From an uncultured Bacteroidales bacterium (GTDB lineage Bacteria; Bacteroidota; Bacteroidia; Bacteroidales; UBA11471), in assembly GCA_944325415.1 (NCBI GenBank), contig CALUZW010000006.1, forward strand, positions 62,001 through 126,000: DNA of 64,000 bases. Direction: 5' to 3'. The notes beneath the pieces were generated by a model. It did not search any database, was not told the DNA's origin, and saw only the letters and a program-made list of their open reading frames with translations. This document shows, in pieces, positions 42,541 through 51,192 of this stretch (the first letter of the stretch is position 1; the number at the start of each line of letters is the position of its first letter). The position numbers were made by a program, and so were the translations under genes.

Positions 42541-42642
42541 TTTTCATTCTTCTCTCTTTTTCTCTCCCGGAGTTTTCGCTGCTTTCGGGGCTCTTTCTGT
42601 TTCCCATCTTTGTTTTTCCCCTGCAAGAAAGGTCTCTTTTTT

Positions 42643-42683
42643 AAAAGAAAAAGAAGGGCTGCCGAAACAGACGGCAGCCCTTC
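42643..42683 (-). terminator. Rho-independent terminator of the korAB operon
   Basis: On the minus strand a 12-bp stem (42653-42664 with 42672-42683, 7-base loop) is followed by a T-rich run, 27 bases past the korB stop. Confidence 0.8.
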
Positions 42684-42709
42684 GTGTGTAGGGTGTATGT
42701 GATAATGGG

Positions 42710-43723
42710 TTATTTCACTTCCCAGGTATCGCCTTCGAGCAGCAGGTCGCGCAGGGTCTTGTTGGGATTCTTGGCGCGCACGGCATTGACCTGAGCCTCG
42801 ACCTCCTGGTCGTAGGTGGGGGCTTCGACGTTGCGTATTACGCCCACGGCGAGCGGGAGTTCGTGGCCGTCCATCATGGCGAGCATCTGGTGCATGATGT
42901 CGTTGGCGGTGGTGGCATCGTGGGTGAGAATATCGTCGATGGTAACGCCGTTTTCGCCTACGGTAACGGCTTTGAGTTTATAACCGTCGAGCACGAGACC
43001 CTTGTCCATATTCTTGCCGAAGAGCATCTTCTCGCCCTGACGCAGGTGTATGGTGCGGTCGGCCCGGAATTCACGGTCGGCTACATAGCTGTGTATCTTG
43101 TCGTTGAAGATAACGCAGTTTTGGAGTATCTCTACCACGGAGGCGCCTTTGTGGCGGCCGGCGGCTATCATGCACTCTTTCGATACTTCGAGGTCGACGT
43201 CGATGGCGCGGGCAAAGAAGTGGCCGCGGGCACCGAAGGTGAGTTCGGCGGGAATGAAGGGGTCTTCAACCGTGCCGTAGGGCGACGACTTGGTTACCGC
43301 TCCGCGGTCGCTCGTGGGGGAGTATTGTCCCTTGGTGAGGCCGTATATCTTGTTGTTGAGCAGCAGTATGTTTACGTCGACGTTGCGGCGCAGAATGTGA
43401 ATGAAGTGGTTTCCGCCGATGGCGAGGCAGTCGCCGTCGCCGCTGACCTGCCACACGGTGAGTGCGGGGTTGGCGGTCTTTACACCTGTGGCGATGGCGG
43501 CGGCACGGCCGTGAATGGTGTGGAAACCGTAGGTGTTCATGTAGTAGGGCAGGCGCGAGGAGCAGCCGATTCCCGATATGACGGCGATTTCGTGCGGGGG
43601 AACGCCCAGTTCGGCCATGGCCTTTTGCAGGGTGGTTACGATGGCGTGGTCGCCGCAACCGGGGCACCAACGCACATATTGGTCGCTTTTATAGTCTTTT
43701 GCGGTATATACTTTGTTGTCCAT
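42710..43723 (-). CDS. korB: 2-oxoacid (2-oxoglutarate-type) ferredoxin oxidoreductase, beta subunit
   Basis: A 337-residue thiamine-diphosphate-binding subunit that oxidatively decarboxylates a 2-oxoacid with CoA and ferredoxin. It has Cys-Pro-Gly-Cys-Gly-Asp-His near 20-26, the ThDP motif Gly-Asp-Gly-Asp (about 95-98) with downstream Asn-Asn-Lys-Ile-Tyr-Gly-Leu-Thr-Lys-Gly-Gln, and conserved Cys residues for the 4Fe-4S cluster. Its ATG lies three bases after the korA stop. No separate delta/ferredoxin subunit is adjacent, so electrons must go to a ferredoxin encoded elsewhere. The exact 2-oxoacid (2-oxoglutarate favoured) is inferred from family resemblance. Confidence 0.94.
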   Translation of the reverse strand: MDNKVYTAKDYKSDQYVRWCPGCGDHAIVTTLQKAMAELGVPPHEIAVISGIGCSSRLPYYMNTYGFHTIHGRAAAIATGVKTANPALTVWQVSGDGDCLAIGGNHFIHILRRNVDVNILLLNNKIYGLTKGQYSPTSDRGAVTKSSPYGTVEDPFIPAELTFGARGHFFARAIDVDLEVSKECMIAAGRHKGASVVEILQNCVIFNDKIHSYVADREFRADRTIHLRQGEKMLFGKNMDKGLVLDGYKLKAVTVGENGVTIDDILTHDATTANDIMHQMLAMMDGHELPLAVGVIRNVEAPTYDQEVEAQVNAVRAKNPNKTLRDLLLEGDTWEVK

Positions 43724-43726
43724 GGG

Positions 43727-45574
43727 TTATTCCTCCATAAGTTTAATGAAATGTTCTTTCAGCTCGCTCTCCATGAACGGCTGGCCTTGTACGCGGTTGA
43801 ACCGGCTGACAACGAGTCCCGGTATTTTGCCGCACAACTGTGTGGCAAACTGGCCGTTGTTCTGCTCGCACACGACAACTTTCTTGTAGCGTTTCAGCAC
43901 CTCGGCGGTGTTGGCGGGCAGCGGGTTGATGTAGTTGAAGTGGGCCAGAGCTACCTTCTTGCCTTCGTGGTTCAGTTCGTTGACAACCGAATAGAGGTGT
44001 CCATAGGTGCCGCCCCAGCCTACGACGAGCAGGTCGGCATCGGGGTTGCCCTTCACTTCGAGGGCGGGTATGCAGTTGGCGATGTAGTCTATCTTGGCCT
44101 GCCGCAGGTCGGTCATGCGCTGGTGGTTGGTGGGGTCGGTCGATATGGCGCTGGTTACGTTGTCTTTTTCAAGACCGCCCAGCCGGTGCATGAAGCCTTC
44201 GGTGCCCGGTATGGCCCAGTAGCGGACGTGTGTCTCGGGGTCGCGTTTGTAGGGTTTCCACCCTTCGGCGAGCATCTCGGGTTTCACATAGTTGGGCTTG
44301 ATGTCGGGATATTCGTTCATGTCGGGAATACGCCAGGCCGAGGAGCCGTTGGCGATGAATGCGTCGGTGAGCAGAATGACGGGGGTCATGTGTTCGAGCG
44401 CTATCTTGGCGGCCTGGAAGGCCATGTCGAAGCAGTTCGACGGGGTAGAGGCTGCCAGTACGACGGCGGGCGATTCGCCGTTGCGGCCGTAGAGGGCTTG
44501 CAGCAGGTCGGTCTGTTCCGACTTGGTGGGCAGGCCGGTCGAGGGGCCGCCGCGCTGTACGTCGATGATGACGAGCGGCAGTTCGGCCATGACGGCCAGA
44601 CCGATGGCTTCGCTCTTCAAGGCGAGGCCGGGACCCGAGGTCGAGGTGGCGGCCAGGTCGCCGGCAAAGCTGGCACCGATGGCGGTGCATACGCCTGCTA
44701 TCTCGTCTTCGGCCTGTACCACTTTCACGCCGAGGTCTTTGCGTTTGGCCAGTTCGTGCAGAATGTCGCTGGCGGGGGTGATGGGGTAGCTGCCCAGGAA
44801 GAGGGGGCGTCCCGACTTCTCCGATGCGGCAATGAGGCCCAGTGCGGTGGCACGGTTGCCGTTGATGTCGGTGTAGATGCCTTTCTGTGCATCGCCGGTT
44901 TCAACATGATAGGTGGTTACCGAGGCGTGGATGTTTCCGCCGTAGTGGTAACCGTCGGTCATGACCTTGATGTTGGCTTCGAGTACCGACGGCTTTTTTG
45001 CGAATTTGTTTTGCAGCAGGTGTTCGGCCTGTTCGAGGGGCCGGTCGAAGAGCCAGCAGATGAGGCCGAGGGCAAACATGTTTTTGCACCGCAGTATGGC
45101 TTTGTTGTCGAGACCCGAGTCGGCGAGCGAGCTCTTCACCATCGAGGTGATGGCAACGGGCACGAGTTGCTGGGTGATGCCCAGTTCGGTAAAAGGATCG
45201 TCGGTCTTGAAGGCGGCTTTTTCGAGGTCGCTTTTTTCAAAAGAGTCGGTATCGAAGAGTATGACACCGTTGGCTTTGACATATTTTACGTTGGTTTTCA
45301 GGGCGGCGGGGTTCATGGCTACCAGCACGTCGGCTTTGTCGCCGGGGGTATAGACGCCTTTGCCTATGTGTACCTGGAATCCCGATACTCCGCCCAGCGT
45401 TCCTTGCGGGGCGCGTATTTCGGCGGGATAGTCGGGGAATGTCGATATTTCGTCTCCGATGGCTGCCGAAATGTTAGAAAAGAGGTTTCCGGCCAGTTGC
45501 ATGCCGTCGCCCGAGTCGCCCGAGAAACGGACTACTACGTTTTCTAAATCTTTCACATGAGTTTGTTCTGACAT
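43727..45574 (-). CDS. korA: 2-oxoacid (2-oxoglutarate-type) ferredoxin oxidoreductase, fused gamma-alpha subunit
   Basis: A 615-residue subunit joining the gamma domain (about 1-190, with Phe-Ser-Gly-Asp-Ser-Gly-Asp-Gly-Met near 18-26) to the alpha domain (about 205-600, with Gly-Ser-Tyr-Pro-Ile-Thr-Pro-Ala-Ser and Thr-Ser-Gly-Pro-Gly-Leu-Ala-Leu-Lys). The alpha domain binds thiamine diphosphate with KorB and the gamma domain helps bind CoA. It is the first gene of korAB and probably links the reductive/oxidative TCA branch to low-potential electron flow in an anaerobe. Only a one-mismatch promoter box (TTCCTTTG) is visible upstream. Confidence 0.95.
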   Translation of the reverse strand: MSEQTHVKDLENVVVRFSGDSGDGMQLAGNLFSNISAAIGDEISTFPDYPAEIRAPQGTLGGVSGFQVHIGKGVYTPGDKADVLVAMNPAALKTNVKYVKANGVILFDTDSFEKSDLEKAAFKTDDPFTELGITQQLVPVAITSMVKSSLADSGLDNKAILRCKNMFALGLICWLFDRPLEQAEHLLQNKFAKKPSVLEANIKVMTDGYHYGGNIHASVTTYHVETGDAQKGIYTDINGNRATALGLIAASEKSGRPLFLGSYPITPASDILHELAKRKDLGVKVVQAEDEIAGVCTAIGASFAGDLAATSTSGPGLALKSEAIGLAVMAELPLVIIDVQRGGPSTGLPTKSEQTDLLQALYGRNGESPAVVLAASTPSNCFDMAFQAAKIALEHMTPVILLTDAFIANGSSAWRIPDMNEYPDIKPNYVKPEMLAEGWKPYKRDPETHVRYWAIPGTEGFMHRLGGLEKDNVTSAISTDPTNHQRMTDLRQAKIDYIANCIPALEVKGNPDADLLVVGWGGTYGHLYSVVNELNHEGKKVALAHFNYINPLPANTAEVLKRYKKVVVCEQNNGQFATQLCGKIPGLVVSRFNRVQGQPFMESELKEHFIKLMEE

Positions 45575-45752
45575 AATGCCTTGTTTTATGTTGATTCGTG
45601 ATAGTCTTTGTCTCTTTTTTATCTGTTCATTAGGTAGAAAAATGAGTAGTTTTACAAACAGATTTCTTTTGAAAGCGCAAAGGAAATAAAAATTTGTAAT
45701 TAAAACAACGGTTTTTTCCGAAAATATATCATTTCGCTCTCCGTCTGTGCGG

Positions 45753-46292
45753 TCAGGCGGGGAGGCTTCTTTCGATGAGTTGTCGCAGACGTTCGACCGT
45801 TGTCTCTATCTCTTTACGGGTGTTGAGGGTTCCTGTGTCGAAGTGCAGGGCGGCACGAGAGTAGTAGGGGTCTCGCTGGGAGAGGGTGCTGTCGATGTAG
45901 AGGCGCAGCTCTTCGTCGTTCTTTCCCCGCAGCAGGGGGCGCGATTCCCGGCCGTTGGCCAGCCGCAGGCACAGCTCGTCGATGGAGGCTTTCAGGTAGA
46001 TGCAGGTGCCGTGGGCATTCATGTAGTCGATGTTGTCGAAGAAACAGGGTGTACCCCCTCCGGCGGCAATAACGACGTTTTCAAAGTCGGCGACCTCGTG
46101 CAGGAGCGATTTCTCGATTTGTCTGAACCGTTCTTCTCCGCTTTCGGCAAAGATTTCCCGCACGGTTTTGTGGTATCGCGCTTCGATATAATGGTCGAGG
46201 TCGATGAAGTCGACTCCCAGTTCCCGCGAGAGGGCTTTGCCGAGTGTCGTCTTTCCCGACCCCATGAATCCGATAAGGAATATGCGTGCCAT
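45753..46292 (-). CDS. aroK: Shikimate kinase
   Basis: A 179-residue P-loop kinase that phosphorylates shikimate at O3 in chorismate synthesis. The Walker A is Gly-Phe-Met-Gly-Ser-Gly-Lys-Thr-Thr (about 8-16), followed by the shikimate-contact region Asp-Leu-Asp-His-Tyr-Ile-Glu, and Gly-Gly-Gly-Thr-Pro-Cys near 80-85 matches the family's GGG motif. The lid Arg lies in the Ser-Arg-Pro-Leu-Leu-Arg segment. Length normal. It has its own promoter element and diverges from the RNase H gene. Confidence 0.95.
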   Translation of the reverse strand: MARIFLIGFMGSGKTTLGKALSRELGVDFIDLDHYIEARYHKTVREIFAESGEERFRQIEKSLLHEVADFENVVIAAGGGTPCFFDNIDYMNAHGTCIYLKASIDELCLRLANGRESRPLLRGKNDEELRLYIDSTLSQRDPYYSRAALHFDTGTLNTRKEIETTVERLRQLIERSLPA

Positions 46293-46330
46293 ATAAATGG
46301 GTAATAGTCTTGCGCTCTTTCTTCTTGCTG

Positions 46331-46338
46331 CAAAAATA
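46331..46338 (-). promoter_or_regulatory. Promoter -7 element for aroK
   Basis: TATTTTTG on the minus strand (perfect TAnnTTTG), 39 bases before the aroK ATG, and 33 bases from the opposite-facing box for the RNase H gene. Confidence 0.55.
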
Positions 46339-46371
46339 ACTTATTTTACCGAGAAACTCAATAAATATGGT

Positions 46372-46379
46372 TACATTTG
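46372..46379 (+). promoter_or_regulatory. Promoter -7 element for the RNase H gene
   Basis: TACATTTG, a perfect TAnnTTTG, 23 bases before the ATG at 46402. Confidence 0.55.
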
Positions 46380-46401
46380 TACAAGAAAAAGCCGTGTCAA
46401 G

Positions 46402-47028
46402 ATGAGTCAGTCAAAATATTATGTGGTGTGGGTGGGGCACTCGCCGGGTATTTATGATTCCTGGGCCGAGTGTCGCCGACAGGTGCAGAATTACCCCCAG
46501 GCCAAATACAAGGGATTTGCTTCGCAACAGGAGGCTGCCGCGGCTTTCAGGGAGGGCTATGCGGCCTATTATGCCGGGCAGCGCTCGGCGGCGAGTTGCG
46601 AGCCGAAGCTTTCGTGTCCCGACTGGGTACTCGACACGCTGGCGGTCGATGCCTCGTGCCTCGGCAATCCCGGGGTGATGGAGTACCGGGGAGTGTATGT
46701 GCGCACGGGAAAGGAGATTTTCCGTGTGGGTCCGTTTCCCGACGGTACTAACAACGTGGGGGAGTTCCTGGCTTTGGTGCATGCTCTGGCACTGCTGAAA
46801 AAACACAACAGCCCGATGACCATCTGCTCCGACAGCCGCAATGCTATTGCCTGGGTACGGGCCCGGCAGTGCAAGACCAAGTTGGCCCGCACGGGGCGGA
46901 ACGATGTTATATTCGACCTCATTGCCCGGGCCGAGAAGTGGTTGCGTGAGAACGACTATACCAATAAGATTGTCAAGTGGGAGACCCGTGAGTGGGGTGA
47001 GGTGCCTGCCGATTTCGGCCGCAAGTAG
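46402..47028 (+). CDS. Viroplasmin-domain ribonuclease H
   Basis: A 208-residue enzyme that cuts RNA in RNA-DNA hybrids. Residues about 5-50 form the small caulimovirus-viroplasmin-like domain (Tyr-Tyr-Val-Val-Trp-Val-Gly...Gly-Ile-Tyr...Tyr-Lys-Gly-Phe), which binds hybrids in eukaryotic RNase H1. Residues about 75-208 are the RNase H fold with the four catalytic acids in place: Asp83, Glu121, Asp144 and Asp204. The ATG at 46402 is used; upstream in-frame codons overlap the promoter region. Single-gene unit. Confidence 0.93.
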   Translation: MSQSKYYVVWVGHSPGIYDSWAECRRQVQNYPQAKYKGFASQQEAAAAFREGYAAYYAGQRSAASCEPKLSCPDWVLDTLAVDASCLGNPGVMEYRGVYVRTGKEIFRVGPFPDGTNNVGEFLALVHALALLKKHNSPMTICSDSRNAIAWVRARQCKTKLARTGRNDVIFDLIARAEKWLRENDYTNKIVKWETREWGEVPADFGRK

Positions 47029-47163
47029 TGCGCATTCCTTTTTTCGGATTCTCTCGGTGCCGAATTTCTTTTCTCTTTTCCTTCTCTTTTTTTCGCTGTG
47101 AGGGCCGGGCTGTTGCCGCGGCCGTGCAGTGCGTCAGCTCTTGTTGTGTCGGGAGGGGGGCTG

Positions 47164-47961
47164 TTATTGCTGTGCGTCGGCTTCGGGAGGGCAGGGAATG
47201 TGGTTTTTCCAGAACTTGAAGAGGCGCGGCTTGGTCCACCCGTGGCAGCCGAACGGCAGTTTTCCGCCGCTCATCTCGTAGAGCAGGTGGGGTTTCACGT
47301 CGAACGAGAAGCCCAGGGCCTCCTCGACCGACGGGTAGCGGAACTCTTTGGGTATGACGGCCCAGAATACATCTTCGTTATAGAGGTGGTGCCGGTGCCG
47401 GCAGAAGTGGTCGATTACCTCTTTGTATTGTGTGCAGGCCTGCTGGCATGACTTTACCCGGCGCAGCGAGAAGCCTCCGTTGCCGATGCGGCCCAGCGTG
47501 TCGAGCCGGTGTACCATGCGTTGCGGGTGAAATGCCTTTTGCAGGTGGAGCCATGCCCGGGGAATGAAATACCTGTATCGCGGGTGTTTGATCCAGGGGG
47601 CTCCCACGTAGTCGTAGCCTTTCAGGCACCAGTCGGCCAGTTCGTCGCGGAATATCCACACGTCGGGTTGGCAGATGAGGATATACTCCACATCGTCGAA
47701 GAGGTCGTAAAACTCGCGCGACATCATCATGCGGTTGTATCCGGCGATGCCGTTCTTGCGGCCCAGCCATTCGTCACTCACGGCGATGATTTCGGCCTGC
47801 GGGGCCAGTTCCCGAAGGTAGTCGACCGACATTCCCTGCGGCACGACGAAGCATACCGGGTAGTTGTGCAGAATGTCGAGAGCCTGTTTTACCGATGCCT
47901 CTTCGCAGGCGTTGAGGGGCACTTGGTATATGGGAATGACGATTTTTACGCTGGGAGTCAT
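47164..47961 (-). CDS. DUF5672-family putative glycosyltransferase
   Basis: A 265-residue protein of the DUF5672 type, often found in surface-glycan loci and proposed to be GT-A-like. Visible landmarks: Gly-Tyr-Asp-Tyr-Val-Gly-Ala-Pro-Trp near 118-126, Gly-Asn-Gly-Gly-Phe-Ser-Leu-Arg near 159-166, Asn-Glu-Asp-Val-Phe-Trp near 197-202, and Phe-Gly-Cys-His-Gly-Trp near 241-246. No signal peptide or membrane segment. It is the downstream-most of three glycosyltransferase-like genes on this strand, which hints at one glycan-building pathway, though gaps of 70 and 145 bases mean they may not be one transcript. Confidence 0.88.
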   Translation of the reverse strand: MTPSVKIVIPIYQVPLNACEEASVKQALDILHNYPVCFVVPQGMSVDYLRELAPQAEIIAVSDEWLGRKNGIAGYNRMMMSREFYDLFDDVEYILICQPDVWIFRDELADWCLKGYDYVGAPWIKHPRYRYFIPRAWLHLQKAFHPQRMVHRLDTLGRIGNGGFSLRRVKSCQQACTQYKEVIDHFCRHRHHLYNEDVFWAVIPKEFRYPSVEEALGFSFDVKPHLLYEMSGGKLPFGCHGWTKPRLFKFWKNHIPCPPEADAQQ

Positions 47962-48031
47962 GTGTGTCGGTTTGAGGGTTTATTATGTAGATGCCGGGCC
48001 GGGGTGTTGCGCTGCACCGCCGGGGTGATGG

Positions 48032-48994
48032 TCAGGGCAGGTAGGGCTTTTCGTCGCGGTAGATGTGCAGTATTTTGGCAATGCGGTACCAGACGATGGC
48101 TTTTACGGGGTTTTCTATTTGAGCCCAGTAGGCGTATATTTCCCGAATGACCTTGGGGGTATATTCTACGCCTTTGTGCAACCTCTTTATGCGCACGAAG
48201 AAGCGGCCGTAGAGAAAATGTATGAATCCCCGCGGCGGATTGACCTGCCGGCAGATGTCTTGCATGAGATGGGCCATCTCCTTGTAGTTGTTGCCGGTGG
48301 CTATCGACTTCGACGTGGTGTTCTTGCCGTGTTGGCGGAAGTAGTCGAGCGGCTTGTCGATGTACACGGCATCGCCTTGGAGCAGAATACCTACCCAGAA
48401 GAGCCAGTCGCCCACATAGCGGTAGCGCTTGTAGGCGAAGTCGCGTGGCCGGGCCTCTTTGCGGAAGACCACCATGCTGGCGTTCATGATGTAGTTCTGA
48501 TAGAACATGCGGTGGTTGATGAACGCCCGGCCGTTGAAAAGGGTGTAGGGTGTATCGCGGTTCTTGTCGCTCAGCCGGAAGGAGAGTTGCAACTTCGGCT
48601 CGCACAGGTCCCGGGTGTTCTCGTCGACAAAGAGGCAGTCGCTGAATGCGATGGTGGCCGAGGGGTGCTTTTCGAGCTGGCCTACGCACTCTTCGAGGAA
48701 GGTGGGTGCCGCCTCGTCGTCGCTCTCGGCAATCCAGATGTACTCTCCTTGTGCCAGTTCAAAACCCTTGTCCCACTGTATGAAGGTCGAACCGCTGTTT
48801 TTTTCGTTGTACACGATGTGCGATACGCGGGGGTGGTGACGGTATGTTTCGATGATGTCGCGGCTGTTGTCTGAGGAGCAGTCGTCGAGAATGATGACCT
48901 CGAAGTCGCCGTAGGTCTGGTTGAGTACCGAGTCGATGCGTCTGTTCAGGAAACGGGCGTGACAATAGTTGGGAATGATGACCGAAACTTTCAT
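48032..48994 (-). CDS. Family 2 glycosyltransferase
   Basis: A 320-residue GT2 enzyme. The ATG at 48992-48994 begins Met-Lys-Val-Ser-Val-Ile-Ile-Pro-Asn-Tyr, the usual GT-A start; the frame upstream of it contains the promoter element and is not coding. Asp-Asp-Cys-Ser-Ser-Asp (about 37-42) and Glu-Ser-Asp-Asp-Glu-Ala (about 91-96) are the nucleotide-sugar and metal sites. The C-terminal part carries a basic, partly hydrophobic tail (Leu-Tyr-Gly-Arg-Phe-Phe-Val-Arg-Ile-Lys). Donor and acceptor unknown. Confidence 0.93.
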   Translation of the reverse strand: MKVSVIIPNYCHARFLNRRIDSVLNQTYGDFEVIILDDCSSDNSRDIIETYRHHPRVSHIVYNEKNSGSTFIQWDKGFELAQGEYIWIAESDDEAAPTFLEECVGQLEKHPSATIAFSDCLFVDENTRDLCEPKLQLSFRLSDKNRDTPYTLFNGRAFINHRMFYQNYIMNASMVVFRKEARPRDFAYKRYRYVGDWLFWVGILLQGDAVYIDKPLDYFRQHGKNTTSKSIATGNNYKEMAHLMQDICRQVNPPRGFIHFLYGRFFVRIKRLHKGVEYTPKVIREIYAYWAQIENPVKAIVWYRIAKILHIYRDEKPYLP

Positions 48995-49027
48995 GGCAAT
49001 ACCGATGCTTGTGTTTTTATCGAGCCG

Positions 49028-49035
49028 CAAAGGTA
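49028..49035 (-). promoter_or_regulatory. Promoter -7 element for the GT2 gene at 48032-48994
   Basis: TACCTTTG on the minus strand (perfect TAnnTTTG), 34 bases before the ATG; it suggests this gene is transcribed independently of the upstream GT2. Confidence 0.55.
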
Positions 49036-49139
49036 GGACAAATTTGCAGACTTGCGGCGTGAAGTGCGAGAATGTTTTTGATTTTTCCACCGTGGGCTGT
49101 GGGTCGGTGCCCGTGCCGGGCGGGAAAATCGGCGACGGG

Positions 49140-49979
49140 TTATTTCCGCCAGCCAAGGGCACGGCCTAATTTTTTGTACCAGCGGTTTTTGCGGCGTTCC
49201 CGATATTTGAATATTTCGGCTCTTAACTCCTGGTTCTCCTTTTCCAGAGCCGACTTGTCTTCGATGGCGTCGAACGGCAGAGGATAGTAGGCCTGGTAAA
49301 TGGCGCGGTTTTTGGCGATGAGGTAATATTGGGTGTCGGAGAGGCGTTTTACCGCTTCGGTGTTTCTCGACAGGTTTTTGATGCGGTAGTTGAAGAGTAT
49401 TTCGGGTATTTGGCAGACGCGATTCTCTCCGTCGAGGAGGCGAATGAAGAAATCCCAGTCTTCGTGCCCGAAGGTCATCGCCTCGTCAAATCCGCCGATG
49501 GCCCTGGCGTCGGTTTTGCGGAAGAGGGCCGAGACAAAGATGGCGTTGACCGCCAGCAGGCTTTTGAAGTCTTTGTAGTGTACCTCCCACGGCCCGTTCT
49601 TTTCGCCGAAGAAGCGGGCGCGGCAGTAGACGACTTTGAGCGTGGGGTCGTTGTCGAGTGCGGCTTTGGCCTTTTCGAGGTAGGTGGGGGCGATGGTATC
49701 GTCGGCATCGAGCGGCAGGATATATTCGCCTTGGGCCATGTCGATGCCCCGGTTGCGGGCCCGGGCCACGCCTCCGTTTTCGAGCGAAAGGTATTTGATA
49801 CGGGGCTCTCTCGCAGCATAGGCGAGAGCCACCTCTTCGGTATTGTCGGGCGATCCGTCGTTGACGACGATGGCTTCCCAGTTGCCGAAGGTCTGGGCCA
49901 TGAGTGAGTCGAGGGCCTCGGGTAGATATTCAGCCTGCTTGTAGCAGGGTATGATGACACTGATTGCCGTATGGGCCAT
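49140..49979 (-). CDS. Family 2 glycosyltransferase
   Basis: A 279-residue GT2 enzyme starting Ala-His-Thr-Ala-Ile-Ser-Val-Ile-Ile-Pro-Cys-Tyr. Motifs: Val-Asn-Asp-Gly-Ser-Pro-Asp-Asn near 38-45, Leu-Asp-Ala-Asp-Asp near 95-99 (DxD), and Gly-His-Glu-Asp-Trp-Asp near 171-176, which resembles the ED/QxxRW catalytic area. A short coiled, charged segment (about 245-268) and a basic tail end the protein. It has its own promoter element about 100 bases upstream. Confidence 0.93.
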   Translation of the reverse strand: MAHTAISVIIPCYKQAEYLPEALDSLMAQTFGNWEAIVVNDGSPDNTEEVALAYAAREPRIKYLSLENGGVARARNRGIDMAQGEYILPLDADDTIAPTYLEKAKAALDNDPTLKVVYCRARFFGEKNGPWEVHYKDFKSLLAVNAIFVSALFRKTDARAIGGFDEAMTFGHEDWDFFIRLLDGENRVCQIPEILFNYRIKNLSRNTEAVKRLSDTQYYLIAKNRAIYQAYYPLPFDAIEDKSALEKENQELRAEIFKYRERRKNRWYKKLGRALGWRK

Positions 49980-50082
49980 TGTATCGTTTTTTTTACGGGG
50001 TTATACCGGGTGGCGAGAGCAGGCCGGTCTGTAACCGGCTGCTGTATCGGAGTCGGCTTCGGCCGGCTCGTTTGCCTTTTTA

Positions 50083-50090
50083 CAAAGGTA
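50083..50090 (-). promoter_or_regulatory. Promoter -7 element for the GT2 gene at 49140-49979
   Basis: TACCTTTG on the minus strand (perfect TAnnTTTG) in the gap after xerD; it implies a leader of about 95 bases, longer than most here. Confidence 0.5.
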
Positions 50091-50164
50091 TGCGATTTAT
50101 TTCGGTTTTGCAAGTGTCGCGGCGTAACGTGTGTCCCGGCCGGCGGAGGTCGGGCGGGCAGGCG

Positions 50165-51088
50165 TTATTTCTCTTCGCCCGTTTTCCGGTGGTTGCGCGG
50201 GTGGTGGGTGAGTATCTCGCTTCGCAGCAGGGAGTTGTCGAGGTGTACGTAGATTTCGGTGGTGGTGATGCTTTCGTGGCCGAGCATCTGCTGTATGGCA
50301 CGCAGGTTGGCGCCTCCTTCGAGCAGGTGGGTGGCAAAACTGTGGCGCAGGGTGTGGGGGCTGATGTTTTTCTCAATGCCGCAGGCCTCGCACCGCTCCT
50401 TGATGATGTAAAATATCATGACGCGGCTCAGCCGGCCTCCGCGCCGGTTGAGGAAGAGTATGTCTTCGTCGCCCCGCTTGGGGGTGAGGTGGCAGCGCTC
50501 TTTCAGGTAGAGTTTTATCTCGTGCAGTGCGCTTTGCGAGATGGGGACGAGCCGCTGCTTGCTGCCTTTGCCTTCGACAATGATGTACTCGTCGTCGGCA
50601 TGTATCTGCGAGATGCGCAGCCCTACCAGTTCCGATACCCGCAGCCCGCAGTCGTACAGTGTCTCGATGATGGCGCGGTTGCGCTGGCTTTCGGGCAGCG
50701 ACATGTCGAACGAGTTAATGAGGGCATCTATCTCCTCGACGGTGAGTATCTCGGGCAGTTTGCGCCCCAGTTTGGGCCCCTCGATGAGCTCCATCGGGTT
50801 GTGGTCGATATACTCTTCGAGGCGCAGGAAGGAGTAGAACGATTTCAGCCCCGACAGGATGCGGGCCTGCGAGCGGGGTTGTATGCCGATGTCCTGTAAC
50901 TGGCAGATAAATTGGGGAATGTCGGCCTTGGCAAGTTGGTCGACCGAGGGTTGGGCCTCCGGCGAGAGGTAGCGGAAGAGCTTTTCTACATCGTGCAGAT
51001 AGCCGTCGACGGTATTGTCGGAGACCCCTTTTTCCAGTTTCAGATAGCGGGCGAAAGATTTTAACAGCCCCGAATTGCTAACAATCAT
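50165..51088 (-). CDS. xerD: Tyrosine recombinase XerD (chromosome dimer resolution type)
   Basis: A 307-residue site-specific recombinase. The N-terminal SAM-like core-binding domain spans about 1-105, and the catalytic domain has the full residue set: Arg150 (Cys-Gly-Leu-Arg-Val-Ser-Glu-Leu), Lys174, His245-x-x-Arg248 (His-Thr-Leu-Arg-His-Ser-Phe-Ala-Thr-His), His271 and nucleophile Tyr280. The length and motifs fit housekeeping XerC/D, not a phage or transposon integrase, and there are no att repeats or cargo around it. Whether it is XerC or XerD cannot be fixed without the paralogue; XerD is favoured by the Cys-Gly-Leu-Arg and Leu-Gly-His-Glu-Ser-Ile-Thr-Thr-Thr motifs. It diverges from aroQ. 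Confidence 0.9.
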   Translation of the reverse strand: MIVSNSGLLKSFARYLKLEKGVSDNTVDGYLHDVEKLFRYLSPEAQPSVDQLAKADIPQFICQLQDIGIQPRSQARILSGLKSFYSFLRLEEYIDHNPMELIEGPKLGRKLPEILTVEEIDALINSFDMSLPESQRNRAIIETLYDCGLRVSELVGLRISQIHADDEYIIVEGKGSKQRLVPISQSALHEIKLYLKERCHLTPKRGDEDILFLNRRGGRLSRVMIFYIIKERCEACGIEKNISPHTLRHSFATHLLEGGANLRAIQQMLGHESITTTEIYVHLDNSLLRSEILTHHPRNHRKTGEEK

Positions 51089-51121
51089 CGCTTTATTGTG
51101 ATATAATTCGTAATCTTTTTG

Positions 51122-51129
51122 TACTTTTG
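51122..51129 (+). promoter_or_regulatory. Promoter -7 element for the aroQ-pyk operon
   Basis: TACTTTTG, a perfect TAnnTTTG, 79 bases before the aroQ ATG. It lies upstream of, and faces away from, the xerD box at 51185-51192, so the two transcripts would overlap by about 50 bases at their 5' ends. Confidence 0.55.
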
Positions 51130-51184
51130 CCGAAAATTTTGTTACAAAGGAACTGTTTCTCCTGATTAGAGGTTTTCAAGGAGA

Positions 51185-51192
51185 CAAAGATA
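51185..51192 (-). promoter_or_regulatory. Promoter -7 element for xerD
   Basis: TATCTTTG on the minus strand (perfect TAnnTTTG), 97 bases before the xerD ATG and only 17 bases from the aroQ ATG on the other strand. Confidence 0.5.

Noticed and set aside
42863..45547. 894-codon plus-strand open frame across korA and korB
   Set aside because: It spans the korA-korB junction on the wrong strand and has a Gly/Val-rich composition typical of shadows.
50165..51088. xerD as part of an integrated mobile element
   Set aside because: Housekeeping-type Xer protein with no att repeats, no cargo and normal neighbours.
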